A stretch of DNA of 64,000 bases from Heterobilharzia americana (GCA_944470555.2 OX104134.1:70178678-70242677); one strand, 5' to 3'; counted from the first letter of the stretch, positions 1 through 12,092 are shown. Made by a program: numbers and translations. Notes: a model not told the origin generated them from the letters alone.

Positions 1-3000
1 TTATGTCTGCCGGAGCAAAAGACCCACGCTTAGCGGTGCGGTAACAGTGTGACGACATTCACAGTTTATTGAGTACACAATCACTGGTAAGCATAGTGTC
101 ATAATGCAGGATGGCGGTTTCGTGAAGTGCGCTTTGAAATCATTATAGAAACAAATGAACTGGAGATATTCCCCGGGGTAGGTGGGGTCTCCGCACCTGT
201 TGATAGAATATATGAGGAAGAGAAGACGTGCGTGAAAAGTTTTAGTGTTTACTGCCAAACAGATCAAAATGAAGGAGAAAGGTAAAAGAATAGCTTTAAC
301 TGAAACCACGGAGGCATCTTTGTTGGCAGAAAAGACAAGAGAAGCAGAGAGGGAGGCTCGGGGAAAACTGGTGATGATGACTGAGTTAAAATTGACAACT
401 ACCAAGGTCAGTGAAGTCAAGTTGGGAGTTGTTACCCGGAGGTAGTTTAAAATAATTTTGCGTGTTACGGTACATCCATGTTAATGGAAGGACATAACCG
501 AGGTCCCTCACGATATCAGATGCACGACGTTTAACCACGGGGCTTCCTGGTTCGTCGGGACTGGCAAAGAACCTGAATATCTTTTTCAGACGGTTAGAGG
601 GCAATTGTTTTTCGCAACTTGCGAAATATGTTGATAAAACCTTGAACATTAGGCTTTCACTCACAATGTATCTTTTGAGGATGTTAAATCCTCAAAAATG
701 AGGATCTTATGCAGAAATTTCACTACATAGGAGTGGACTCCTGGAAAAGAACCCCCGGTTTCACCCTCGATGGTCGTTTGGTTCCTCGAAAAACGAATAG
801 CGGCGAGAACGATAAGGGTTGTTTGTTCAGTCAAAGTATGTAGGACAAATTGCGACTTATATACACTTGTTGAGGACCCTCGAAGGTTCTAAACTTTACC
901 AAAGCGTCCTTTGACCAATGTTAGTTTCACAAGTGTGATTGTGTGGTTTGTTGAGGCGTGACGTGGTTGGCTACAAAGGCTTTTCTACCTTTTTGAAGAA
1001 ACTAAAAGGTATTTTTGACCCCATGAAAGTGGAGAAATGACCAGAGTTCTATTAGATGTAGCTTACATCCCGTGGCTCTAGAAAAAACAAATCCGTCGGG
1101 CAGGGGCGACCTTGTTGACAGTGAAGTTAGTGTCCACTCTGGTGAATCATAGGTGGGATACTTTTGAAATAGGTTTGGTGATCGGCTAGGACGTTCCATC
1201 AATAAGTAGTGGTTCCGTCATATTGCAAAAGTTGTCAGGTGCAAACCCCTTACATCCAGTGAAAGTGGATCGAATGAGGATGAGAAAGAATTAAAGCGGA
1301 TGTAGGGATGAAATACGGACAAGAGTGGCACATGAATATGAAGATAAAAAGTTCGTGAGGAACATTTCGGAAGAATGAAGAATGCCCTTCAGTCTAGTCC
1401 CATGCACAGGCACAGGCACACGCACAAAAGGCACATATCAGTGGACTGTTTCATTTCATTTGTCACAACCATATTCAGACTATGTGATGGAAGTCATAAT
1501 AACGAATTCATAAAATTTTTAGAAAATTCCTGCCACTTCGTTCACTTCTATTTCGCACGCTTGTTGTTTGAATATGAGTGCTACCGTGTTGGTATAACGA
1601 CCAAATTAAAATTTAGCAGATATTCCGTCGATCACACACTTTAAATGTATAATCATAGAGGTGACTGAGGCGAGTGTCAGATACATTATCCCGTACAATT
1701 TAGTCACACAGACCAATATTCCACACTATCGTATAAGGCTGTACTTAGATACCAACACCTAGGTAGGTAAAAGAGTGGTGTAAACAAACTAAGCTAGCCC
1801 AATTACACTGATAAGGAAAAAGACGGTACGATAGACCACAACACAAAAGCAATTGTAACAGACTGAAAGGCAAAGCATCGCATAAAAACAGCCTAAAAGC
1901 TTGAGAAAGAGATGGCAGGTATGGTGGTGGGGACTGCCCTCATCTGAGGTCTTTAGACCTACGGTGGCAGAAAATGGGTCTTCGAGAATGACGCCAAATA
2001 CCTTGTAGCCAAGGTTACATTCCTAAAATCTTCAAATGACAGCTCATAGTTTCAACCAAACCATGTTGCCGACAAAAAATGCATCAAAACAAAAAACGAA
2101 AACAATAACAAAGACCAACTGCCATTCAGGCAATAAGCCGCTTAAACTCTCAGTATGCACCTTGTAGCTGCCATTTTCTTGAGTTAACAGTGGCTATCTC
2201 CCTCTTCTTCCACAACCTTACCTAAGCATACCCGAGCCCACACCAGGGCTCAGATACAACCAAAGTCACCATATTTAGGTATTTACAAAATAGCTTGGGT
2301 TTGAACTTGGGGGAAGCGCTCTGTAAAACTGAAAAGGTATTCCATGGACAAAATCTTAAGCCGTGTGGCCACTTATTCCCCACTCCCTCTTAGCAAATTC
2401 TTATCTTTATTTGTGTTTCCACAAATTCTGAAATGACTTACGTCACATCTCAGGCCTCCATGTTTCTCTTTCTCGCCCATTTAGCAGATTATGACCACGG
2501 TCCGTACCAACATGCACAGGACAGAAACAAAGTTCGTATTTCCATTCCATATCTGTGAACTACTGTTTCTTGCCCTCAAGAAATAGAAAAATCAGAAGGC
2601 AATTCCCACCCCACTACAAGCTCCTTTGCTAACGAGGTCGAAAGTCAGAGGAAACGCCTAAACTTCAGAGAACATCGCATGAGACGAGAAGGATAAGTAC
2701 ACACGCTTTCTATCCGATGATGACAATGCGGTTTCACAAAGATTAGCTTTAGATTGGAACAAGACAATCGATATTTGTGTGTTTATAGTGATGCATCACA
2801 AAGAAGATCGAGCCGGTAAAGACGGTAAGAATTCATGTACACTAAGTAGTGTATGATAAACACTGTCGTGGCTACAAACAGTAAAGATTATGTAGATTAG
2901 GAAGACGTGGTTGTACTGTATCAAGAAGTAAGCCTTCTCAATAACCTACGGCTCAAGGATACAAAACATTGGCTTTAACTTCTATAGTTTCAACGTATCC

Positions 3001-3541
3001 GTTTAACCAAAGGTACACAGCCGTGTGTATATGTTGTCGGACGGGCTGTGGTGTCACTCCTTCGCGAACGTCTGGTCAATTGGCCCACAATCTCAGTTTC
3101 ATTGTGTGAACAGGAAAATACTATCCTTCTTGGTAACCTAAGTCATGCTCAAAAGACTAAAGGTTTGTGCCGGCGTTTGTTGAAATTATGAGTATGACTT
3201 CTAAAATTGCATTACAAGCTGATTGATATGGCTGAGTCAGTCCTGCAGCTAAAAACGAAGTTGTGTTTTAACAAGCACTCCCGTAGTTTGTGTGAATAAG
3301 TGAATGTTAATTGTGAGGTTGTCTTCATGAGGAGGTGCCGATGAAGAAACCATCCAGTTCGAAGCGTGCAATATCTTTCCAGAAGAAAGAATCGACGAAA
3401 CTGTGTTACTATACGCAGAAAGCATATCACATTTAGTCTGTTAAGTTCTTTTATTGTTAGGATTGTAGGACACCCATGTAACTTGTTTTAACTTAGTGAT
3501 TTTTCTTATCACCGCTTGCGGACTAATTTAACTACTATCAA
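1..3541. other. Region upstream of the CEP112-like gene, unassigned
   Basis: A plus frame at 245-445 is rich in Lys/Glu (KTREAEREARGK), and a minus frame at 386-664 overlaps it. Neither matches a family I know. A (CA/GCACAG) simple stretch is at 1399-1425. The promoter and any 5' untranslated exon of the CEP112-like gene should lie here, but I see no clear TATA or initiator, as expected for this kind of gene. Confidence 0.3.
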
Positions 3542-3869
3542 ATGAGTGTAGGTGTTGACGAAGAGTTTAAAGCAATTCTGTCTCATATTAAGCCTTTATG
3601 TACACAAACGAAGAATGGAAAAGGTTTACAACTGAGTTCATTATTTCAATTATCTTTAGACAGGTCACACATTAGCTCCTTAATTAAAGAAATTTTGGAC
3701 TTGAAGCGTGATGATTTTGAGAAGTAATTCCGGTGACCACACATCTATTGCTCATAGAATACAGAGAAATGAATCGGCAAAGTCACTTCTGCTTAAACTC
3801 AGACTAAACAGTGGTCTTAGAGAAATGAACGATGTACTGAAGTTCCAATTGAGTAGGGGCGCGGTAAAA
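3542..3869 (+). CDS. CEP112: CEP112-like gene, first coding exon (DUF4485-like region, with frameshift)
   Basis: First recognisable exon of a CEP112-type centrosomal coiled-coil protein. From the ATG at 3542 one frame runs to a stop at 3725-3727. From about 3717 the next frame stays open to 3869 and ends in phase 0 before a good GTAAGT donor. The first frame begins with VDEEF and IKP at residues 5-17, matching the start of DUF4485 in CEP112. The second frame continues with an RN..AK.LLL pattern like the later part of DUF4485. The two halves therefore form one domain split by a one-base shift at the T-run 3715-3718. The shift could be a sequencing or assembly error, or a true null allele. Vertebrate CEP112 is a roughly 950-residue centrosome protein. 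The name rests on this domain plus the coiled-coil exons downstream. Confidence 0.72.
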
Positions 3870-4494
3870 GTAAGTAAGTAAGTATGCTTAATTTACGAGT
3901 CTCTCGGCATTGGAAAGTGCCTATAGCTACGTCGTACAGCAGTTAAAAATGCTAGCACTTTTCGGTCTCAGCTATTAGCTTGCATGGTAAATTCCTTCAG
4001 GATTTCAGTGGTAGTTAGGTTGAACAGCTTACTAGTTGATTATCTAACTCGAATTTACATAACGTCTAACCAATCGTCAGTTTAAATACAACTACAGAGT
4101 AGACGACTTTCTTTCATTTGGATCTATAAAAAGCCTGAGGCCGTTCCGCAAGACCTAGAAGTGTTCAAGAAGAAATCAATTGGTTGTTGCAATCTCGTAT
4201 ATACAGATGTTAAATATATTGGATATCGAACTCTCAGAGAGCAGGTTAAGGTTCATTATACAATGGAGTTTGCATTAAAATCCCAGATTCGACATGTTCG
4301 TAGTTAATTACTTATCCAGACCAAGTTGGAGTCCTCTTTATTTGGCTATATGCATCTGGCAATAATGAAGGCATAATCTTTTGGTGCCTTTCATCTTCTT
4401 CTTATCTGAATAGAAGCTTTTGAGTATCCTACAACTATTTGCTAGTTCACTTGTTTTGTTACATAAAATCGTGAAAGTTTGTCTTCTTTTCTAG

Positions 4495-4989
4495 CTTGGT
4501 GTATTCAACAGTTCCAAGACAGACCAAAATCCGGAAAAAAATGTCAGGACTAATTGTGCAGAAGATCAACCACACATAGCACCGAAATATTCTTCGTTAT
4601 GCCATCCGAAGAAAGTGTTGTCGAGCAAATTGTCATTATCTAAGCGAAATCCAATTTTTAGTTCAAAATCCTTACTTAAAATCAAGCAGTCCATTGATCA
4701 TGGTAATTTGGGTAAACCACCAATAGAAAGCAGTAAAAATCCTAATAATAATAAATTCAAAGGAGAATTAACACGAGGGATGAGAACAAATGATAACCAT
4801 GAAGACTGGATCTCCGAGGAAAACAACTACTCTGAAATCGAAGATAACAACGCTAACCGTGAGAGGAACTTAAACGAGGACGTAATTGAGGATTGTGAAG
4901 AGGAGGAAGATGAAGAATCGGATACGCATTCAACAGATAAAGAATTGGACAACACTGGCGTACAGAGTTCTAAACGATATTTACCAAGG
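4495..4989 (+). CDS. CEP112: CEP112-like gene, exon 2 (low-complexity acidic linker)
   Basis: This stretch of 165 codons is open from a CTTTTCTAG acceptor to an AAGG|GTAAAA donor, phase 0 at both ends. It joins in frame to the GTAAGT donor at 3870. The product is rich in Ser, Asn, Lys and acidic residues. It includes an almost pure Glu/Asp run (EDCEEEEDEE) near residue 130, so it is probably a disordered linker between the DUF4485-like domain and the coiled coil. No domain is recognised. Such linkers diverge fast, so its assignment rests on phase and position. Confidence 0.68.
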
Positions 4990-6687
4990 GTAAAATTGAC
5001 AAGATTATTTTATTGTTATTCACAGAAAATGTTTAAGGTCATGCTGGTTATACATTTATAAATATGTGCAGATGTGAACAAATATCTTATTGATGTCTCT
5101 TGTACTGTTTCTATCGATAAACTGTAGCAGTTCATACATAGTGTGCTGTTGCGCACCAGCAATATGCTCGACATGAAGACACTAGTATCTTTGTTCACAT
5201 TAGATATAGATATCGTTTGAAGGCTATATATCAAACTAATGGATTCAAGCTTTATGATTATTATTATAGAAATGAAGATCGATGAAAGTCGACGATTAAT
5301 TATTTGTTGTTTAATGTAGTCATGAAACTTTGGAGCAGTACACTTTTGTATCTTCCTAAATCTGCCGAATATACCACACTAAAACTAGTACCAACGATTA
5401 AAATTGACAAGTGATTTGTGAATAGCCAATTTCATGTTGTCTATTCCTAATTACTAACCTATACCAATCGATCATTTATTAGTGTGGTTACCAAGATAGA
5501 AGACAAAGCATAGCTACGCATTTTGATCATTGCTATTGGATAAGTCACATTTATATGACGAAAGTGAGGAATAACTGGCTCAGTACCTTAGAAAGTTTAT
5601 TTCTGAATTCAGATCTCCAAAGTCACAAACGGGATTAAATGAAGTTTCGTGATCATATTATATTGAAAAATTTTTAAGTGGAACTAGGTAACGAGCCAAC
5701 AGGTAAAAAAAATCAAATAATGAGGATTCGTGATGAGACTTTGTCTGACCTTAAAGGTGGTCTGATTCGTGGTACTTATCAAATGTTTGTTGTTTCTGAA
5801 GGTAAAAAGAAACAGCATCACCTTTTTCTAAAAACGAATTGTTCAGGGAGCTGTGTACAGTTTCTGCAGATAGTTGAATTTCCATCAATCAAACAAAAGT
5901 GAAATAAAACCATTACATTTCGATTGCTAGAGAAAGTTGAGGGGAAAGAATAAATGGCAGAGAAGGCTCAATGAAGTTTCATGGAAAAATGTAATAACTA
6001 AATCAGTATTATAAACAATCCACTGGATTCATCCTAATTTAATACGCTGATGTGTAATCCTTAGTATGAAATATACTGTGAGAATTATTTTGGCATCCTT
6101 TGGCTAGTACCAAATTATATACCGCGAAAATAAGACTACAATTCATCCAGATTACTTTCTATGTTGTTTGAAAGCTATAAGTTATTCCTTTTGTGGTCCA
6201 GCGCTCTTGTACATGACAAAATTAGCATCCAAAAAATTTTCATCATCTGATTAGTTCCAACCACATCCCAGCAGAATTAGGATTTAATTTGTAGATATTC
6301 ATGACGAGATAAGTAATATACCAAAATGATCATATTGCATGGCAGCCAACTGATAGTTATTTTGTAAAAATAATTGAAAATGTTGAATTTTTACTGCATG
6401 TAGCTATGATTTTAACCTACGTAGAGCTTCAGGTAAAACATATGAAAGGTGTATCTTCTCAAACTAAATAAATGTTTCCAAAAAATCAAGGGAAACAGAT
6501 GCAAAGTTTTGGTTTTTGTTGACTTAAGTCTATCCGTTATTTCAAAAAAATGCATTTAACATAATTATAGTAAATTATCCTCCAACGTTGTTTGCAGAAC
6601 TGAATTTGAGCGAATGGTTTGAGTTATTCGAAGTTCAACCTCTTGAATATAAAAGTGTTCCCTATTCAGCTATTCAGTGTTTTTCAG
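4990..6687 (+). other. Intron region, possible missed small exon
   Basis: AT-rich, with no recognised element. Exon 2 ends in phase 0, but the next likely exon (6688) needs an incoming phase of 2, so a small exon may lie here. An open frame at 5678-5902 was considered, but it has no splice sites of the right phase and resembles nothing I know. Confidence 0.4.
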
Positions 6688-6844
6688 ACTGCGTTTGGTA
6701 GATAGAAATTTCTATGTTACTGATCAAAAACATCTTTCCTCTCTGTCACTAAAATTTGTGCAGTCTGCATTTCACACAGTGAAAAAAGAAAAATATGGTT
6801 TACCAAGCATCCGGGAAACTATCACGCGTCTCCAAGGCAAAGAG
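6688..6844 (+). CDS. CEP112: CEP112-like gene, probable exon (linker region)
   Basis: An open frame from a TTTTTCAG acceptor to a GAG|GTTAGT donor gives about 52 residues. These include LVDRNFYVTDQKHLSSLSLK, then a basic stretch and a helix-like IRETITRLQGKE end. Alternative acceptors lie at 6670 and 6678. It ends in phase 0, which suits the next exon. Its start phase does not match exon 2. I see no clear family similarity, so it is placed by frame, splice sites and order. Confidence 0.5.
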
Positions 6845-7894
6845 GTTAGTTTGAGTAGAATACTGATTTTTTCTTGTCATTAAAATCATTTTCAAGATTT
6901 GACATGCTGTAAATTCCCATTTTAAACGACTTTAAAGTGGCATGTTGTTGAGTTATTCTTTTTATGCTTAACTGGTAAATGAACTTCTATAATTGTTTGG
7001 TCTAGAAAACCGAGAGGATTGAACGATAAAAAAGATATTCTTTCATTCTACTGCAAGGATTCCAATGGTGCTTATTTGAGAATAGCAACTGTATTGTGAT
7101 TAATGCTAATCGCTTATTAACTTACAAACAACATTTTCGTTATTTACTTTCCGCCAAGAGATTCATTTGGAAGGCATAATCTGTTTGATTTTGAATGCGC
7201 TATGTTTATTTGATAAGTCATGTCATCTACCATTCTTGTCACTAGGTATCAAAATGATGTATATGTACCCTTAAGAGAGTTGCTGGTTTTATTTTCTTTA
7301 AAAGGAATTTAGTGGTAATGTTAAGTTACTTAGATTGTGACTAATCTGCTCTAAAATTAGATGACAGAAATAGGATCGGTCCAAAGATGGCTGAAAGTAT
7401 CAACCCTCAATTCCACACTGCACTTTAGGTCTATCATTCAACAAATATGAAATAAAGCAGATTCATTATGATATCCAAAAGCCTTCTGATGACAGTGTCT
7501 GAGAGATATTTGAGTAAAATAAAGAAGAGATTTGGTGGTCAGTTGAAGATGCTTGCTATCCTGTGATGAAAAACGTCAACAATAATTTTGACACTTCAAT
7601 ATATACATATTCATTTGGGTTATTGATGCAAAAGGTTACCAGTTCTCTCGGGAAATAGGATTTCTTTATGAATTCTAAAATAATTGAATTGTAAATCTGA
7701 CGCATTCAGGTTCGAAAACAATTTGAGAGAACCCTAATAGATAAATCATCAGATGCATGCTGAAACATACTTTTAGGGCTTTATACTTGAACTGATTTAA
7801 ATTTTAGTAACTAGTGTACATAAGTATGGAGAGTTCAGTATACAAATTTCAACAAATTTTGATAATACTTACCCATAAAAGAGCTATTAACAAG
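6845..7894 (+). other. Intron, no recognised feature
   Basis: AT-rich intron sequence with scattered stops in all frames. I see no transposon coding remnant here. Confidence 0.5.
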
Positions 7895-7998
7895 TCTATG
7901 TGTTTAGCTCGATATAACAATAGATGGCGTAATCAAAGCCGAAGTATTTTTGTGCGTACTGTAAGTTTAGAATCTGATCTAACAGATGACGACACCGT
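7895..7998 (+). CDS. CEP112: CEP112-like gene, short exon before the coiled coil
   Basis: The frame is open across this stretch, and 7895 (after TTAACAAG) gives phase 0. There are two GTAAGT donors. The one after 7960 keeps phase 0 and fits the next exon at 10458. The one after 7998 adds about 13 residues ending in an acidic DDDT cluster but leaves phase 2. The product is basic then Ser/acidic, resembling the segment just before the coiled coil in CEP112. The acceptor has a poor pyrimidine tract, so the start is uncertain. Confidence 0.5.
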
Positions 7999-8439
7999 GT
8001 AAGTATCCACTATCTTGCGTGATAGTCGTTTTACAGGTGATAAATATAAAGTTAGTTTTTTGACATTTTGCTCATCTTGATCATTTAAAAAGAAATAAAT
8101 GAATTTGTCACGACATAATCACCGACATAATTTGGTGTTCGTGATATTGGGAGAAGTAAATCTGAATCTTTTTTTAGTCAGACTGACCAAATGTTATATG
8201 GCAATTAACTTGTGTCAATCGTTAGTTATCACAGTTTTTTATCGATCTGTCTGTGTACCTGGGGTATACGTACTTCAGTTTATTGTAGTTACATTGTAGT
8301 GTTAAATAGCGAACGCAAATGATATTTCCCAACGTGGCATAAAGGGTTTGAATCTCCTTCAGTTTCATTACTTACCAGTATAAAAGCAGTGTTAAGGTTG
8401 TGCGTAGACTACTTGATAATGAAGAAAAACCAGTGAAGT

Positions 8440-8960
8440 GAATATGGACTAGATGAGGTGACTGCTACACGGGTTTTGCGCACTCAGCCACTGCTGGTTT
8501 TGATATTTGATGTTGGCCGAACCACGATAAGGTTGGAAGAATAATGAGAGAGATCAGATCAAGAAACGGCACCAATATATGGAATCTCTGACTGTTTATC
8601 TAGGCTACGTGAAGAGGTGTGCACTTCTTGGGTGTTATCCTCAAGATGGTAAGAATCGATTGCTCGAGACTGTCGATCATATGATCCAAAGTTAGCTAAC
8701 ATAGCATAAATGAAAACACTCCTTATCTTCCCTGAAATTTAGAACATTTCTTAGCTTTCATTCATTTATTCTTTCTTATGCACTTCTGTATAATTAGATT
8801 ATTTTTTTTCTATCCACTTCTTTGTGTGCTGCTGTGAAACGCAGCAACTTTAACTGATGTACATACAATCCAGAGTCTACGTCGATTGCCTTGTTCATCT
8901 TCGTGAGAGGATAAAAAGATCTCCTTCGATAACCACAGCCAAATCAGCCTGATGAATATA
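8440..8960 (+). mobile_element. RTE-like LINE, 3' end fragment
   Basis: Decayed 3' end of an RTE-like non-LTR retrotransposon in sense orientation. Broken frames recall the conserved tail of this family (weak matches to the L..VGRCRLLGW and NQWLETL stretches). The following non-coding tail resembles the tail at 42050-42250 (both hold CTATC.AC.T, then GTG.TG...TGTGAA). It lies in an intron of the CEP112-like gene, on the same strand. Confidence 0.5.
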
Positions 8961-9379
8961 ATGTTTAAAATCTTATGTTCTATTATAATTAGACGCTCAG
9001 ATGCAGGTTACGAAAAGCAGAAGTGAGAAAGTTAGATAGGTTTTATGCCCCATCATCAGTGCACCAAATAGATCTTCACCTTCTGTCACATCATAGAACA
9101 CAGACAAACTTAGCGGTGCCCGAAACTAGCAGTGTCTCACGACCCGAAGGTGGCATCCGATCCCATCGATCGGTAGGTCTTATAGCCTTATTTTTCACTG
9201 AAATGGATTAAAGTTAGGCTTTACAATCAAACACTCATGGGTTTGTCAGAGTCTAGGGCTGGATATCAGGTTAGTTGTTCACGTCAAGTTGCGTTCATCA
9301 AGGATGTCCACTCTTTTAGTTGTAATACAACTATGTCACAAACTTGTTTTTGGTTGTCTCCCTCTCCTCATATGATTTT
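8961..9379 (+). other. Intron, no recognised feature
   Basis: Gap between two RTE-like fragments. The 62-codon frame at 9023-9211 shows no recognised motif. Confidence 0.4.
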
Positions 9380-10215
9380 AACGTGATTGAACTTTTCACA
9401 GGATACTGTTTAGTACACCTGAGCTACGCTGATGATGCAGCCCTGTAAGGTAAAGGTGGATACAAGCTGCAGAGCCTTCCGGACACATTTAGAGACAGTT
9501 TGAAAATGTTTGAGATGCATTTCTTACCACCTAAATGGAAATCGTTACTGAAAATTTGGTTTGCTTTGGGGCCTCGCCCAAAAGTTGAGAGTAAAGTTTT
9601 TTAGCGTGTTGATCAGTCCACTTACGTAAGCAGTTGGATCAGCCCTGGTGAGTCTGTGACCAACGAAATCTCCACACCACTATAAAAGCTTGATTGGCTT
9701 TTGTCGACTTCTGCTTAGCACGGTACCTGTAAGATATCTGGTAATCTATCAAGGGCAGACTATGATACTCAGCTGCTTATTACGTTCTACTCTTTGGCTA
9801 CGAAACATGACAACTAGAAGAGTACATGAGAAGGCTTCAGGCGTTCGACCATCTTTACCTTTTATCATTACTTGTTTCCAATGTAACCAAAACAGAAGCA
9901 ATGTAGAGTCTTAGGTGAAAGTGGCAAGTTATTTGATTAGGTTGTGTGACTTAATCGACTGAGGTGGTTGGGGCATATTTCACACATGCCTAGTCATCTT
10001 CTGCCCGGCTGCACAACGTTAGCTGAAGTAAGCTGAAACTGAAAAAGGATTATATGTCACCGGACTAAATGTGATATCAATTCTGAGGTCTTCGTCTGTT
10101 GGTCTGAGACATGTAGGGAAGTGTAGACTTGCAGGCTGGGGCAAGCATGACAACCGAAGCCGATGGTTGGAAACTGTTGGTAATATGCTTTGGAATCGAT
10201 TTCAGTGGTGAACGT
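9380..10215 (+). mobile_element. RTE-like LINE, reverse transcriptase and C-terminal fragment
   Basis: Sense-strand remnant. It includes a YADDAAL active-site motif near 9429, then LKMFEMHFLPPKWKSLL, a degenerate STYVSSWISPG stretch, and LRWLGHISHMPSH near 9960. These appear in this order in schistosome RTE-type LINEs. Several stops and frame changes show it is dead. It is 5' truncated, since no endonuclease is seen. Confidence 0.7.
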
Positions 10216-10457
10216 GTATCTATAGATTTTCTTCATTCGTTTACAATCCCAACAATTGACTTTCTAGATTAAAAGATTCTATGTTTAAGCTCAGCATGCC
10301 TTAATTCCTGGTTTGTTTGTACATCAGCTATTAATTTAAGATACTAGTAGTGGGGTGAGTGTAACATGTAAACGAATATTCTCAGGAATGTTTTTACGAT
10401 TGAAAATATGTTAAATTTGTAATCTTGTGTCTATTTTTGAAAATACAAATTCTCAAG

Positions 10458-10697
10458 ATGTTACAAAAAGCTCAAGCAATAGAAGCGGAATTTTATGAAC
10501 GTTTAATTGAACTCAGAAAAGAAAATGAGATTGAAGTAGCAAAAATTGTGAATCGAAAAAACGCCGAATTAATTGCTGTTCAAAAAACTGCAGAATTAAA
10601 ACATCATGAGCTACGTGAAGCTGTGGATAAATTAGAAAATCAGTTATCTGAGGCCATGAATAATGCTGATCAAACAAAACGCGATTCTGAAGAAAAA
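10458..10697 (+). CDS. CEP112: CEP112-like gene, coiled-coil exon
   Basis: Eighty codons from a TTCTCAAG acceptor to an AAA|GTAAAT donor. This exon supports the CEP112 call most strongly. It holds EAEFYERL, then EVAKIVNRKNAELIAV, then HHELREAVDKLENQL, matching in order and spacing the start of the CEP112 coiled coil (AKFHEE..., KILERKN.EI, HE..E.IRKLEKK). The sequence is almost all Glu, Lys, Gln, Ala, Leu and Asn, as in a long helix. A second GT donor at 10706 would leave phase 2. Neither donor matches the next exon. Confidence 0.85.
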
Positions 10698-11000
10698 GTA
10701 AATCAGTAAATTACACTACTTTGGTTTCATTTACTATTCATAAAAAAAAGCAATACAGTTTCGAGTAAGTTTGAATTAATAATTCTGATTTGGAGCACCA
10801 ATTCATTATGATACTTTCATTGGAATGACGACATAGTGGAATACCACTGCTTGTTAACAGGCCATTTACCCATAAGGTAATTCTGCTAAAGTGGTATCAA
10901 CCTTTGGATAACCAAACATAACTCTTAGAATTCAATAGATAGTTAACTTTTGCAGAACTTTTCGGATTTTTTCTTTTTGACTTTGGGGGTTTGTGGGGAC
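10698..11000 (+). other. Intron start, possible 6-nt micro-exon
   Basis: At 10751-10763, CAATACAG is followed by TTTCGA and then GTAAGT, a six-base segment with good splice signals on both sides. It would be phase-neutral, so it does not repair the mismatch with the exon at 11899. It is noted as a candidate only. Confidence 0.15.
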
Positions 11001-11009
11001 TCAGAGATT

Positions 11010-11350
11010 TTTCTTCAAGTTAGTATTCATTATGGGCTGACGTCAGTTGGAGGAATATGGGAAAAATGGGACCAATGGACAGCTGTTTTGTCCTAGTATG
11101 GAATTCTTCAGCAGTACACACCCACGACCACGCCAGGAATCGAACCTTCAGGTTCCGTGGCCAGCATGTTACCACTGGGCAGCTGGGTCGGGATCCACTG
11201 GTTCATATTTCCAACTTCTGTCAGTTCACGACATAGCACTACCGCCACTCAATGTCATCCTTGAGTATTTGTTCTCACGGCCACCAGGTTTGCCCCACTG
11301 GTCACGAATTCACACTGGAACTTCGGAAATCACCTCTCTAAGCTAGTCAC
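11010..11350 (-). mobile_element. tRNA-derived SINE with degenerate hammerhead
   Basis: The minus strand carries a tRNA-like head with a B box (GGTTCGATTCC near 11133-11143) and the SINE body shared with 18.6 kb. A hammerhead-like core follows (CTGAAGA ... GGAC AAAA CAGCTGTCC, about 11080-11115). The GAAA has become AAAA and stem II is mispaired, so this ribozyme is probably inactive. Confidence 0.7.
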
Positions 11351-11898
11351 CAATGAGCATTAGTTCTTTTTAACAAAGGCTTTCCTTGGTTTCTCACAAC
11401 TTCCCATGAGAATCACACTCTTGATTCTTTCCACAATGACACCAGTAACATCTTAAAATTATCATATACGCACCACCAAACCATGGTCCACTCTAAATCG
11501 ACTACACTCTAAAGACTTCATTTTAAGTAATAAAAACCAGTGTAATTAGAAGTTATTTTAGGTAGTATATGTCACAAATGTCGAGAATGTTTAAAAAGGT
11601 CTTCAAGTATGGCTTTGCAGTTGTTCTTACTACTTTTTATTGTCTCAATGGCGTATCAGGTTAGATGAAGTTGAGAACCATCCAACTAAGACTATTGACT
11701 GTATTCTCTTTCAAATTGGAGTACCAATAAAAGTCATTATTAAGATGATAACTCCATCAATCGTCATCAAGTTGATGCTCATTTGGTCAATAAAAACAAT
11801 AGACTTAGATGAGTGGTCTTCAAGTTGGTCACTAACTTATCTGTACAGTTAAGACTAAACATGAGCCTTCTTAACTTGCTTCCTTTCTCTTTTTACAG
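11351..11898 (+). other. Intron, no recognised feature
   Basis: Plain AT-rich intron running to a strong CTCTTTTTACAG acceptor at 11898. Frame 11640-11852 shows no motif. Confidence 0.4.
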
Positions 11899-12092
11899 AT
11901 GAACCAGTTACAATCCGTGATGATAAACAGTTAGAAAATCTTTTGAAGCAATCCAGTGAACAACGTGAATTTCTTATTCGAGAGCACGAAGAAACACTAA
12001 GCAGTTTAAAATCAGCTAACGAATCTGCTCGAAAAGAAATAGAAAGGAATAAATTATTGACACAAGAATTGGAATCACAATTAAGAATAGAA
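11899..12092 (+). CDS. CEP112: CEP112-like gene, coiled-coil exon
   Basis: Open from TTTTTACAG to GAA|GTATGC. It begins with two bases of a split codon, then EPVTIRDDKQLENLLKQSSE, a long Glu/Lys/Ser/Leu helix and a QELESQLRIE end. It ends in phase 0 and joins in frame to 14816. Its incoming phase does not match either donor of the previous exon, so a micro-exon or another donor is probably missed. It corresponds to the CEP112 coiled-coil segment ahead of the QEK..L.ER stretch. Confidence 0.8.

Noticed and set aside
1399..1425. Possible CRISPR-like or tandem repeat array at the GCACAG/CA stretch
   Set aside because: A few short imperfect units only, with no spacers, in a eukaryotic genome.
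5678..5902. 74-codon plus frame considered as an exon of the CEP112-like gene
   Set aside because: No donor or acceptor gives the needed phase (in 0, out 2), and the sequence is not coiled-coil-like.
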